NCBI GenBank assembly: GCA_944322305.1
Contig: CALUOP010000002.1
Location: forward strand, 248,001-312,000
From: an uncultured Coriobacteriaceae bacterium
GTDB lineage: Bacteria; Actinomycetota; Coriobacteriia; Coriobacteriales; Coriobacteriaceae
DNA length: 64,000 bases
Direction of reading: 5' to 3'
The notes beneath the pieces were generated by a model, which was given only the letters and a program-made list of their open reading frames with translations, did no database searches and was not told the DNA's origin. Made by a program: the position numbers and the translations under genes. This document shows, piece by piece, positions 51,177-61,434 of this stretch (positions within the stretch are counted from its first letter, which is position 1; each line of letters starts with the position of its first letter).

Positions 51177-53300
51177 GTGGGTACGCAGGCGGTTGTGGGG
51201 CTGTTGGCACATGTTGACGCGGGGAAGACGACCCTTGCGGAGGCGCTGCTCTTTTGCGCGGGCGCCTTGCGCGCGCAGGGGCGCGTGGACAAGGGCAGCG
51301 CTCACATGGACACCGACCCCATGGAGCGCGAGCGCGGCATCACGATCTTCTCGCAGCAGGCGGCCTTTGACTACGCCGGCACCCACGTGATGCTGCTGGA
51401 CGCGCCGGGCCACGTGGACTTCTCGGCCGAGGCCGAGCGCACGCTCGGGGCGCTGGATTACGGGCTGGTGGTAGTGGGCGCCAACGACGGCGTGCAGGGC
51501 CACACCGAGACCATGTGGGCGCTGCTTAGGCGCTACGGCATTCCGGCCTTCGTGTTCGTGAACAAGCTGGATCTGGAGAACCCCGGCGCGCCGGCGCTCA
51601 TGGCCGAGCTGCGGCACCGCTTGAGCTCCTCGTGCGTGGACGGCGCTGCGCTGGCGGCTGCCCTGGCGGGCGAGAAGCACCCGGGCGAGAAACGCTTGGG
51701 CGAGAAGCACCCGGCCGGCGCGGACGGTGCGGCTGCGGCGGGCACCGAGGGCCTGCCCCGTCCGGACGCAGCGGCCGTCGCGCAGGCCCTCGAGGACGCG
51801 GCCGCCACCGACGAGGACGCGCTCGACGAGTACCTGGAGACGGGCGCGCTTGAGGCCCGGATCGTGCGGCGCCTGGTGGCCGAGCGCAAGGTGTTCCCGG
51901 TGTTTTCCGGCTCCGCGCTCAAGGGCGTCGGCGTGCGCGAGCTGCTCGACGGGCTCTGCGCGCTTGTCGCCCCCAAAACGTGGCCGGACGCCTTCGCCGC
52001 GCGCGTGTACAAGGTAAGCCGCTCTGCGCGCGGCGATCGGCTGGCGCACCTCAAGGTCACCGGCGGGGTGCTGCGCGCCAAGATGGTGCTTGAGGGCGTG
52101 GAGGACGGCGAGCCCTGGGCAGAGAAGGTCGACCAGGTGCGCGTCTACGACGCCGAGAGCTTTGCCACCGTGGCCGAGGTGCCGGCCGGGCGGCTGTGCA
52201 CGGTGACGGGCCTTTCGCACGTGCGACCGGGAAGCGCGCTGGGCGCCGAGCCGGCCGGCGCGCATCCGGCCTTGGCGCCGGTGCTCTCCTACCAGGTGCT
52301 CCCCGGCGAGGCCGACGTCCACGCGCTGGTGCGGGCGCTGCGCGAGCTGGCCGACGAGGACCCGCTTCTGGGCGTGACGTGGCACGAGCGGCTGCAGGAG
52401 GTGCACGTGCAGCTCATGGGCGCGGTGCAGCGCGAGGTGGTGCAGGAGCTTCTGCGCACGCGCTACGGCATGGAGGTTGGGTTCGGGCCGGGCGGCATCC
52501 TGTACCGCGAGACCGTCACAGCGCCGGTGGAGGGCGTGGGGCACTTCGAGCCGCTGCGCCACTACGCCGAGGCGCGCCTATTGCTGGAGCCGCTGCCGCG
52601 CGGCGCCGGCGTGAGGGTGGGGACGCGCTGTGCGGAGGACGACCTTGCGCGCAACTGGCAGCGGCTCATCCTCACGCACGTACTGGAGCGCGAGCACGCG
52701 GGCGTGCTCACAGGCGCGCCGCTTGCCGACGTGCGCATCACGCTGGTGGCGGGCCGCGCGCACGCCAAGCACACCGAGGGCGGCGACTTCAGGCAGGCAA
52801 CGTACCGCGCCATCCGCCAGGGGCTCATGCGCGCCCGGGCCGCGGGCGCCTGCGAGCTGCTCGAGCCGTGGTACCGCTTCAGGCTGGTGGTGCCGGCCGA
52901 CAAGGTGGGGCGCGCGCTCGCGGACCTCACACGCATGGCGGCCGAGTTCGCCGCGCCCGAGACGACAGGCGACCTCGCTGAGATAGCCGGCGCGCTGCCG
53001 GCTTCCGAGGTGGGGGAGTACGCGCTCGAGGTGAGCGGCTACACCGGCGGCCGCGGGCGGCTTTCGCTCGAGTACGAGGGCTACCGGCCGTGCCACAACG
53101 CCGAGGCGGTGATCGAGGCCGCGGCGTACGACCCGGAGGCCGACCTGCCCAACACGCCCGACTCGGTGTTCTGCAGCCACGGCGCCGGCTACACGGTGAA
53201 GTGGGACGAGGTGCCCGCGCACGCGCACACGGCGGTTGACGAGGCGCGGCTGCGCCCGTGGCGCGAGGCCGACGCCGCGTTTTTCTCGTCCGCGCGATAA
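51177..53300 (+). CDS. TetM/TetW-like translational GTPase (ribosomal protection protein family)
   Basis: 707 residues if started at GTG 51177; GGGAGG lies 4 bases upstream. A TTG at 51165 would overlap that site. EF-G-like domains: G1 A-H-V-D-A-G-K-T-T, switch I R-G-I-T-I-F, G3 D-A-P-G-H-V-D-F, G4 N-K-L-D; C-terminal domain IV with G-G-R-G-R-L-S-L. The family removes tetracycline from the ribosome, but many chromosomal Gram-positive members are of unproven function. A three-fold G-E-K-H-P-like pentapeptide repeat (51668-51712) interrupts the G domain region. Confidence 0.85.
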   Translation: MGTQAVVGLLAHVDAGKTTLAEALLFCAGALRAQGRVDKGSAHMDTDPMERERGITIFSQQAAFDYAGTHVMLLDAPGHVDFSAEAERTLGALDYGLVVVGANDGVQGHTETMWALLRRYGIPAFVFVNKLDLENPGAPALMAELRHRLSSSCVDGAALAAALAGEKHPGEKRLGEKHPAGADGAAAAGTEGLPRPDAAAVAQALEDAAATDEDALDEYLETGALEARIVRRLVAERKVFPVFSGSALKGVGVRELLDGLCALVAPKTWPDAFAARVYKVSRSARGDRLAHLKVTGGVLRAKMVLEGVEDGEPWAEKVDQVRVYDAESFATVAEVPAGRLCTVTGLSHVRPGSALGAEPAGAHPALAPVLSYQVLPGEADVHALVRALRELADEDPLLGVTWHERLQEVHVQLMGAVQREVVQELLRTRYGMEVGFGPGGILYRETVTAPVEGVGHFEPLRHYAEARLLLEPLPRGAGVRVGTRCAEDDLARNWQRLILTHVLEREHAGVLTGAPLADVRITLVAGRAHAKHTEGGDFRQATYRAIRQGLMRARAAGACELLEPWYRFRLVVPADKVGRALADLTRMAAEFAAPETTGDLAEIAGALPASEVGEYALEVSGYTGGRGRLSLEYEGYRPCHNAEAVIEAAAYDPEADLPNTPDSVFCSHGAGYTVKWDEVPAHAHTAVDEARLRPWREADAAFFSSAR

Positions 53301-53489
53301 GCGGGCCGCTCTCTGCCGGATCGCCCGCCGCATGCCGCGCGCTGGAGCGCGCCGGGCGCCGTGCGCGCCGGCTGCTTTGGCAGCCCCGCCCGAGGCTTGC
53401 CGGCTACCGCGCGTCAAACGCGCCTGCGCCGCAGCCCCCGATCGCCGACTGCCGTCGCCCCCGCTACCGGGGCAGATGCCGCTCCGTGA

Positions 53490-55073
<1,584 letters not shown>

Positions 55074-55169
55074 GCCGCAGGCGGCCGCACGCCGCCGCCC
55101 CGGCGCGAGGGGTATACTGCCTTGCGTATCTGAGGCAGGGCGTTTGAGGCAAAGGGACGGGCGAGGCAT

Positions 55170-56105
55170 ATGGCGAGCAAGCGCGTACGGGCGAGAAAGG
55201 CAACGCTGGAGCGCGTTTACACGCCGGGCCTGCCCGTCCCCGAAGTTTCCGCCGGCGCGCCGACGGTGGGCGTGGTGCTCGAGGGCGGCGGCTTCCGCGG
55301 CATGTACACGGCGGGCGTCACCGACGTGTGGATGGAGCACGGCGTCACAGCCACGGCCGCGGTGGGGGTCTCAGCCGGCGCGACGTTTGGCTGCAACTTC
55401 AAGTCGCTGCAGGTAGGGCGCGCGCTTCGCTACAACCAGCGCTTCTGCGCCGACCCGCGCTACGCCGGCGCGGGGAACTTCTTGAGGACGAGCGACCTGT
55501 TCAGCAAGGACTTCGCCTACGGGCGCCTGCCCTGGGAGCTCGACGTGTTCGACACCGCCACCTTCCAGGCCAATCCCATGCGCTTCACCGTGGTGGCAAC
55601 CGACGCCAACACCGGCGCGGCCGTCTATCACGACCTCGACCGCGGCGGCGTGGAGGACATCGAGTGGATTCGCGCCTCAGCCTCCATCCCGGCGCTTTCG
55701 CGCCCGGTGCGCCTGGAGGGACGCGAGCTCTTGGACGGCGGCGCTGCCGACTCCATTCCGTTTGCGTGGATGCTCTCCCAGGGGTATGACCGCTGCGTGG
55801 TGGTTCTCACCCAAGATGCGGCCTACCGCAAGGAGCCCAACAGCCTCATGCCGCTTCTGCGCGTAGCGCTCAGGCGCTATCCCGCCATGGTGGAGCTGCT
55901 CGCCAACCGCCACGAGCGCTATAACCGCCAGCGCGAGGAGCTGTGCGAGCTCGAGCGGACGGGCACGGTGTTCGTGGTGCGCCCGTCCGAGCCGGTGCGG
56001 CTGCCGGCCGTGGTGCGCGACCCGGCGCTTCTGGAGCGCGTGTACGAGGTGGGCCGCCGCGATGCCGAGACCACGCTCGACGCCCTGAGGGCGTATATCT
56101 CCTAA
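55170..56105 (+). CDS. Patatin-like phospholipase
   Basis: 311 residues. Oxyanion motif L-E-G-G-G-F-R-G-M-Y-T-A-G, nucleophile Ser in G-V-S-A-G-A and dyad Asp in L-D-G-G-A-A-D-S. No signal peptide, so it is cytosolic or membrane-associated. It acts as an acyl hydrolase on lipids; the substrate is unknown. A -10-like TATACT lies 50 bases upstream (55112-55117). Confidence 0.92.
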   Translation: MASKRVRARKATLERVYTPGLPVPEVSAGAPTVGVVLEGGGFRGMYTAGVTDVWMEHGVTATAAVGVSAGATFGCNFKSLQVGRALRYNQRFCADPRYAGAGNFLRTSDLFSKDFAYGRLPWELDVFDTATFQANPMRFTVVATDANTGAAVYHDLDRGGVEDIEWIRASASIPALSRPVRLEGRELLDGGAADSIPFAWMLSQGYDRCVVVLTQDAAYRKEPNSLMPLLRVALRRYPAMVELLANRHERYNRQREELCELERTGTVFVVRPSEPVRLPAVVRDPALLERVYEVGRRDAETTLDALRAYIS

Positions 56106-56142
56106 TAAGTCAACCCATCTTTTTCTAGTGCGAACATCTGTT

Positions 56143-56172
56143 TGTGTAGTATACTGTATACGCGTATACACA
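56143..56172 (+). promoter_or_regulatory. Operator/promoter of the toxin-antitoxin pair
   Basis: GTATAC occurs three times (56149-56154, 56156-56161, 56164-56169), and TGTGTA...TACACA closes a dyad around them (56143-56172). TATACT (56150-56155) inside it can serve as -10. AAGGAGG follows directly, then the antitoxin start. This is the expected place for autorepression by the antitoxin. Confidence 0.65.
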
Positions 56173-56184
56173 AGGAGGTGCACC

Positions 56185-56466
56185 ATGGCAACCGCAGTGG
56201 TTTCCGGACGTGTTGACGAGGCGGTGCGCACGCGCGCGGCCCGTTACATCCAACAGGCCGGCATGGTCCCAGGCGACGTGATCAGGATCGTGTGGGAGCA
56301 CATCGCCCGCACAGGAGAGGTGCCGCAGGAAGATGCGGACGCGGCGGCAGATGCCGACCGGTGGGACCAGTTCATGAGCTTTAGGGACCGGCTGCCCGAG
56401 GCAACCTGGCTTGCCACCATGACGGACGGGCAGATGAAGGACATGATTGCGGGCCGCTATGTCTAG
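56185..56466 (+). CDS. RelB/DinJ-type antitoxin
   Basis: 93 residues from ATG 56185 with AAGGAGG upstream. The N-terminal ribbon-helix-helix start (T-A-V-V-S-G-R-V-D-E-A-V-R-T-R-A, then M-V-P-G-D-V-I-R-I-V-W-E-H-I-A-R-T-G-E-V-P) is the RelB/DinJ pattern. The C-terminal part is acidic and would wrap the toxin. The stop overlaps the toxin start by 8 bases. Confidence 0.85.
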   Translation: MATAVVSGRVDEAVRTRAARYIQQAGMVPGDVIRIVWEHIARTGEVPQEDADAAADADRWDQFMSFRDRLPEATWLATMTDGQMKDMIAGRYV

Positions 56467-56902
56467 GGGCGCGTTGTCGTATGTGCGTCGTCGGCTGCTG
56501 TTCGACACCAACGTGGCTCTCGACGCGGTGTGCCGCGCGCGGCCCCAGTCCGAGGAGGCCTGCCGCGTGCTCAGGCGGTGCAACGGGGGCGGCGACATGG
56601 GGATCGTCGCGTCCGGGTCGCTGAAGGACGCGTACTACGTGCTCACGCGCCAATACGGCGAGCCGGCCGCGCGCGAGGCGATCGAGTGGCTTACGGGGTT
56701 GCTGGTGGTGGCGCCGCTGGGTGCTGAGGAGTGCGACCTGTCGCTGCGTTCCGACGAGCCGGACTTCGAGGACGGGCTCATCCGCGCGTGCGCAGAACTC
56801 AACGACGTCGACTTCATTCTGACGCGTGACGCTGCGGCGTTCCGTGCGTCTCCCGTGCGTGCAATGACCTGTGCGGAGTATCTGGAGATCTGCGGGGAGT
56901 AA
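56459..56902 (+). CDS. PIN-domain toxin (VapC-like ribonuclease)
   Basis: 147 residues from ATG 56459, overlapping the antitoxin. The PIN domain has the metal-binding acidic residues in L-L-F-D-T-N-V-A-L-D, the central S-L-K-D-A and F-E-D-G-L, and L-T-R-D-A-A-A-F near the end. PIN toxins cut tRNA or rRNA. Pairing with a RelB/DinJ-type rather than VapB-type antitoxin is less common. Confidence 0.85.
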   Translation: MSRGALSYVRRRLLFDTNVALDAVCRARPQSEEACRVLRRCNGGGDMGIVASGSLKDAYYVLTRQYGEPAAREAIEWLTGLLVVAPLGAEECDLSLRSDEPDFEDGLIRACAELNDVDFILTRDAAAFRASPVRAMTCAEYLEICGE

Positions 56903-56984
56903 CGCGGGCGGCTCCGGCTGAAGGGGCGGCGGGTTTTGGCTTGCGGCACAGTGGCGCGGCCCAGATGTGCAGGGGATGGAGCGC

Positions 56985-57014
56985 CTGACAGGGCGGCTGC
57001 CGGCGCGCTACAAT
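56985..57014 (+). promoter_or_regulatory. Promoter of prfC
   Basis: CTGACA (56985-56990), 18-base spacer, TACAAT (57009-57014), each 5 of 6 to consensus, 35 bases before the ATG. Confidence 0.7.
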
Positions 57015-57049
57015 ACCAAAGTTTGATCACGTTTCCTTAAAGGAGCCTC

Positions 57050-58663
57050 ATGCCAAGCATTGCCGACGAGATAGCCTCGCGCCGCACGTTCGCCATCATC
57101 TCCCACCCGGACGCGGGCAAAACCACGCTCACCGAGAAGCTTCTGCTCTACACCGGCACCATCCAGAGCGCCGGCTCGGTCAAGGGCAAGTCGTCGGCCA
57201 AGCACGCCGTCTCCGACTGGATGGAGATCGAGAAGCAGCGCGGCATCTCGGTCACCAGCTCGGTTCTGCAGTTCACCTACAACGGCTGCTGCGTGAACAT
57301 CCTCGACACCCCCGGCCACCAGGACTTCTCGGAGGACACCTACCGCACGCTCATGGCCGCCGACGCCGCCGTGATGGTCATCGACGGCGCCAAGGGCGTG
57401 GAGGCGCAGACCGTGAAGCTCTTCCGCGTGTGCGCCCTGCGCGGCATCCCCATCTTCACCTTCGTGAACAAGCTCGACCGCGAGACGCGCGACCCCTTCG
57501 ACCTCATCGAGGAGATCGAGAACGTCCTCGGCATCGACACCTACCCCATGAACTGGCCCATCGGCTGCGGCCAGAACTTCCGTGGCGTGTTCGACCGCGC
57601 GACCCGCCACGTGCTGGCCTTCGAGGGCGACGGCCACGCCAACGCCACCAAGAAGGTGGGCGAGATCGAGGCAGAGCTGGGCGACCCCGCCATGGACGAG
57701 CTTATCGGCGAGGAGAACCACCGCACCCTCATGGACGACATCGAGCTTTTGGACGGCGCGTCGGAGGCGTTCGACTTCGACGCCGTGCGCGCCGGCAAGC
57801 TCAGCCCGGTGTTCTTCGGCTCGGCGCTCACCAACTTTGGCGTGGAGCCGTTCTTGAAGGAGTTCCTGCGCCTGGCGCCCGCGCCGTCGGCCCACGTGGA
57901 TGCCGAGACGGGCGAGCAGGTCGACCCGGCCACCGAGCCGTTCTCGGGCTTCGTCTTCAAGATCCAGGCCAACATGGACAAGAACCACCGCGACCGCATC
58001 GCCTTTCTGCGCATCTGCTCGGGCAAGTTCGAGCGCGGCATGGACGCCTGGCACGTGCAGGGCGCGCGCAAGATCAAGCTCGCTACCGGCACCGCCATGA
58101 TGGCCGACGACCGCGCCATTGTGGACGAGGCCTACGCCGGCGACATCGTGGGCCTCTTCGACCCGGGCATGTTCTCCATCGGCGACACCCTCTGCGCCGG
58201 CAAGCGCCGCGTGCGCTACGCCGGCATCCCCACCTTCGCGCCGGAGCACTTCGCGCGCGTGAGCCAGGTGGACACCCTCAAGCGCAAGCAGTTCGTGAAG
58301 GGCATGGAGGAGCTGGCCCAGGAGGGCGCGATCCAGATCTTCCGCGAGCTGGGCGCCGGCATGGAGAGCGTGATCGTGGGCGTGGTGGGCACCCTGCAGT
58401 TCGAGGTTCTCGAGCAGCGCCTTAAAGCCGAGTACCGCGTGGAGGTGCGCCGCCAGCCGCTGGGCTACACCGACATCCGCTGGATCGTGAACGAGCCGGG
58501 CGAGATCGACGTGAAGGCGCTCGACCTCACGCGCGACACCCTGCGCGTGGAGGACATGCGCGGCGGCAAGCTCCTGCTGTTCACGAGCCCGTGGAACATC
58601 GACTGGGCCAACGAGCACAACCCCAAGCTCAAGCTCTCGGAGTTCGGCAACGTGACGTTTTAG
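57050..58663 (+). CDS. prfC: Peptide chain release factor 3
   Basis: 537 residues; AAAGGAG upstream of ATG 57050. G1 S-H-P-D-A-G-K-T-T-L-T-E-K-L-L, the RF3-specific S-D-W-M-E-I-E-K-Q-R-G-I-S-V-T-S-S, G3 D-T-P-G-H-Q-D-F-S-E-D-T-Y-R-T-L, G4 N-K-L-D-R. RF3 is a GTPase that recycles RF1/RF2 after termination. It is monocistronic with its own promoter and terminator. Confidence 0.97.
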   Translation: MPSIADEIASRRTFAIISHPDAGKTTLTEKLLLYTGTIQSAGSVKGKSSAKHAVSDWMEIEKQRGISVTSSVLQFTYNGCCVNILDTPGHQDFSEDTYRTLMAADAAVMVIDGAKGVEAQTVKLFRVCALRGIPIFTFVNKLDRETRDPFDLIEEIENVLGIDTYPMNWPIGCGQNFRGVFDRATRHVLAFEGDGHANATKKVGEIEAELGDPAMDELIGEENHRTLMDDIELLDGASEAFDFDAVRAGKLSPVFFGSALTNFGVEPFLKEFLRLAPAPSAHVDAETGEQVDPATEPFSGFVFKIQANMDKNHRDRIAFLRICSGKFERGMDAWHVQGARKIKLATGTAMMADDRAIVDEAYAGDIVGLFDPGMFSIGDTLCAGKRRVRYAGIPTFAPEHFARVSQVDTLKRKQFVKGMEELAQEGAIQIFRELGAGMESVIVGVVGTLQFEVLEQRLKAEYRVEVRRQPLGYTDIRWIVNEPGEIDVKALDLTRDTLRVEDMRGGKLLLFTSPWNIDWANEHNPKLKLSEFGNVTF

Positions 58664-58717
58664 GCGCGCGGGGGAGTAGCCGAGCGCGGCGGCGGCCAGG
58701 CGCGGTGCCGTGCCGGC

Positions 58718-58784
58718 AAAAGGGCGGGGCCGCCTGCGCGATCCGGGTCGGATGGCTCGGATCTCGCGGGCGGCCCCGCTTTTT
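58718..58784. terminator. Bidirectional terminator between prfC and the dehydrogenase gene
   Basis: GCGGGGCCGCC (58724-58734) pairs with GGCGGCCCCGC (58769-58779), flanked by AAAA on the left and TTTTT on the right. It serves two convergent genes. Confidence 0.82.
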
Positions 58785-58812
58785 CATGGCCCGCTCTTAT
58801 CGCCCGGCGCTT

Positions 58813-59796
58813 TTACCGCACCTCGTAAGGCGAGTTCTCGCCGCGGCTGAAGGCCAAAAGCGCCTCAACGTTGCTGCGCACCATGTGCTCTACGTCCTCG
58901 GCGGTGTAGAAGGCCATGTGCGGCGAGACGATCACGTTGGGCAGCGCCATCAGCACGGCGCGGTCGCGGTTGGGCAGCGGCTCGCCCGTGCGGTCGAGGT
59001 AGTACAGGCCCGCCTCGTTCTCGATGGTGTCAAGCGCCGCGCCGCCCAAATGCCCCGATTCCAGCGCCTCAACCATCGCAGACGTGTCCACCAGCATGCC
59101 GCGCGCGGCGTTTACCAAGATGGTGCCCGGGCGCATGCGCGCAAGCTCGGCGGCGCCGATCATGTGGTGGTTCTCGGGCAGGCCGGGCGCGTGCAGGGTC
59201 ACCACGTCGGCTTGGGCGAGCAGCTCCTCCAGGCTCACGTAGCGGGCGAGCCTTTGCACCTCGGCGCGCGGATAGGGGTCGCAGGCCAGGATCTGGCAGC
59301 CGAAGCCGGCAAGCTCCTGGATCACGCGCGAGCCGATGGCGCCCGTGCCCACCACGCCCACGGTGCACGAGGAAAGCGAGCGCCCCAGCTTGCCGGCCAG
59401 CCCGAAGTTCTGCCCGGCGGCCTGCTGGAACACCAGCTTGGCCCGGCGCAGCGCCATGAGCATGAGCATCACGGTGTAGTCGGCCACGCCGTCGGGCGGG
59501 TAGGCGGCGTGGGCCAGGCGCATGCCCAGCGCGCGGGCGTGGGCCACGTCAATGTGGTCGTAGCCGATGGAACGCGTGGCGATGGCGCGGATCCCCAGCG
59601 CGTGGTAGCGGTCGAGGAGCTCCGGCGTCATGGGGTTGGTGATGATGCAGAGCGCGTCGGCGCCAGCGGCAAGCTCGACGTTTTCCAGGGTGGGGTAGTC
59701 GGCGGTCCAGCCGTAGGTGAAGCCGAGCCGGCGGCTTAGGCTGTCCAGGTAGCCGAGCTCGTCAAAGGGGCGCAGGGCGTAGGCAAACAGGTGCAT
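58813..59796 (-). CDS. D-lactate dehydrogenase-like D-2-hydroxyacid dehydrogenase
   Basis: 327 residues from ATG 59796 with GGAGA upstream. NAD-binding V-G-V-V-G-T-G-A-I-G-S-R, catalytic Arg in N-A-A-R-G-M-L-V-D, Glu in I-E-N-E-A-G and His in S-P-H-M-A-F-Y-T. The arrangement, with A-T-R-S-I-G-Y-D-H-I-D-V, matches D-LDH/VanH-type enzymes reducing pyruvate to D-lactate. No VanA-like ligase is near, so a fermentative role is more likely. Confidence 0.9.
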   Translation of the reverse strand: MHLFAYALRPFDELGYLDSLSRRLGFTYGWTADYPTLENVELAAGADALCIITNPMTPELLDRYHALGIRAIATRSIGYDHIDVAHARALGMRLAHAAYPPDGVADYTVMLMLMALRRAKLVFQQAAGQNFGLAGKLGRSLSSCTVGVVGTGAIGSRVIQELAGFGCQILACDPYPRAEVQRLARYVSLEELLAQADVVTLHAPGLPENHHMIGAAELARMRPGTILVNAARGMLVDTSAMVEALESGHLGGAALDTIENEAGLYYLDRTGEPLPNRDRAVLMALPNVIVSPHMAFYTAEDVEHMVRSNVEALLAFSRGENSPYEVR

Positions 59797-59861
59797 GGGT
59801 ATCTCCTCTCGGCCGGATGCGGAGGCGTCGTGCGTCTTGGGCGGCCCCATGATACCGCGGC

Positions 59862-59889
59862 TTGCCACGCGCTGCGCGTTTGCTATGAT
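59862..59889 (+). promoter_or_regulatory. Promoter of the frameshifted MFS gene
   Basis: TTGCCA (59862-59867), 16-base spacer, TATGAT (59884-59889), in the gap between the divergent dehydrogenase and MFS genes. Good match, so the MFS gene may still be transcribed. Confidence 0.65.
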
Positions 59890-59998
59890 AGGCGCGCCGG
59901 TTGCGCAGGGTGTTTCCGCGCAAAAGCGCCCGGTTCGCCCGGGGAGGCGCGCTCTCAGGCGCGTGGAGGTTTCCGCGAGATCTGCCTGGGAGGTTACT

Positions 59999-61425
59999 AT
60001 GCGCAACGCGCTTTCTCGCTCCGCCGCGGCATCCGCCCCCAACAAGTGGGTGGTGCTTCTCACCGTGGTGCTCATGACCTTTATGTGACAGCAGCATCGT
60101 CAACGTGGCGCTGCCCGCCATGCAGCGCGAGCTCGCCGTGGGCGCTTCCGACATCCAGTGGGTGTCGAGCGTGTACTTGCTCGTGTGCTGTGCGGCGGTG
60201 CTCGTGTTCGGCCGGCTGGGCGACCTGTTCGGCAAGGTGCGGCTCTTCCAGCTGGGCGTGGCGCTTTTCACGCTCGGCTCGCTTTTGTGCGGGCTTTCCA
60301 CCACGCTGCCGGCGCTTATCGGCGCGCGCGTGGTGCAGGGGATCGGCGCGGCCAGCGCCACGGCCACCAACATGGGCATCGTCACCGAGGCGTTCCCGGT
60401 CACGCAGCGCGGCCGGGCGCTGGGGGATCGTGTCCACGTTCGTCTCGCTCGGCATGATGTGCGGCCCCACCATCGGCGGGGTGCTGGTGGCGGCCTACCC
60501 GTGGGAGTCGATCTTCCTCATCAACGTGCCGGTGGGCGTGGTGGCCTTCGTGGTCGGCCTCAAGACGCTGCCGCGCGACGTTGCCCCCGCCGAGCGCCAG
60601 CGCCTCGACATCGCAGGTGCCCTGCTCATTGCGCCGGCCCTTTTTGCGGCGTTCTACGCTCTCACCAACCTGGCCAACGGGGCGGATCCGGCCATGATCG
60701 CCCTGCTGGCGCTGGGCGTTGCGCTCTTCGCTGTGTTTGTGGCGGTGGAGAAGCGCGCCGCCTCGCCGCTCGTGCGGCTCGACGTGTTCCGCAACGGGTT
60801 GTTCTCGCTCAACCTCATCACCATGTTCCTGTGCTTCGCGGTGGTGGGCGGCACCGAGCTTTTGCTGCCGTTCTACCTGCAGGACGCCTGCGGGATGCCC
60901 TCCAACGTGGCGGGCCTTGCGCTTACGGCCATCCCGCTTGCCATGGCGGTGGCGGGACCGGTGGCCGGCGCGCTTTCCGACCGCATCGGCTGCGCGTTGC
61001 CGTGCCTGGTGGGCCTGGCGGTGTACGCGGCGGGTATCGCGCTGGTGGGCGGACTCACCCAGACGGCGTCGCTTGCGCTGGTGGTGGGGCTCATGGCGTT
61101 CATGGCGGCGGGTACGGGGCTTTTCCAGTCGCCCAACAACTCGCTGGTCATGGGCTCGGTTGACCGCGAGCACCTGGGGTTTGCCGGCAGCTTGGTGTCG
61201 CTGGTGCGCTACATGGGCATGTCGGCCGGCGTCACCGGCGGCACCACGCTTCTGTACGGGCGCATGAGCGCGCTGGCCGGCTACGAGGTGAGCGCGTACG
61301 TGCCCGGTCAGCCGGAGCTCTTCTTGGCGGGCTTCAGCTTTGCGTTTTACGTCTTTGCGGCGTTGGTGCTTGCCGGCGCGGTGTTCACGGTGGCAGGCAT
61401 GGTGCTCAAACGCCGCCGGAGGTAG
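59999..61425 (+). pseudogene. MFS efflux transporter (DHA2 type) with two frameshifts
   Basis: Starts at ATG 59999 (GGGAGG upstream) and reads to M-T-F-M, then hits TGA because of one extra T at about 60086. The next segment (S-S-I-V-N-V-A-L-P-A-M-Q-R-E-L to A-L-G) is in the +1 frame. A second extra base in the GGGGG at 60422-60426 shifts to the third frame, which stays intact (I-V-S-T-F-V-S-L-G-M-M-C-G-P-T-I-G-G to K-R-R-R-R). Joined, it is a full transporter resembling that at 30835. Both changes are single-base insertions, so sequencing error cannot be excluded. Confidence 0.85.
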
Positions 61426-61434
61426 GCGCGCGGC

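Noticed and set aside
58813-59796. Part of a vancomycin-resistance (van) cluster
   Set aside because: The D-lactate dehydrogenase-like enzyme is VanH-like in type, but no D-Ala-D-Lac ligase, VanX or VanRS genes are adjacent.
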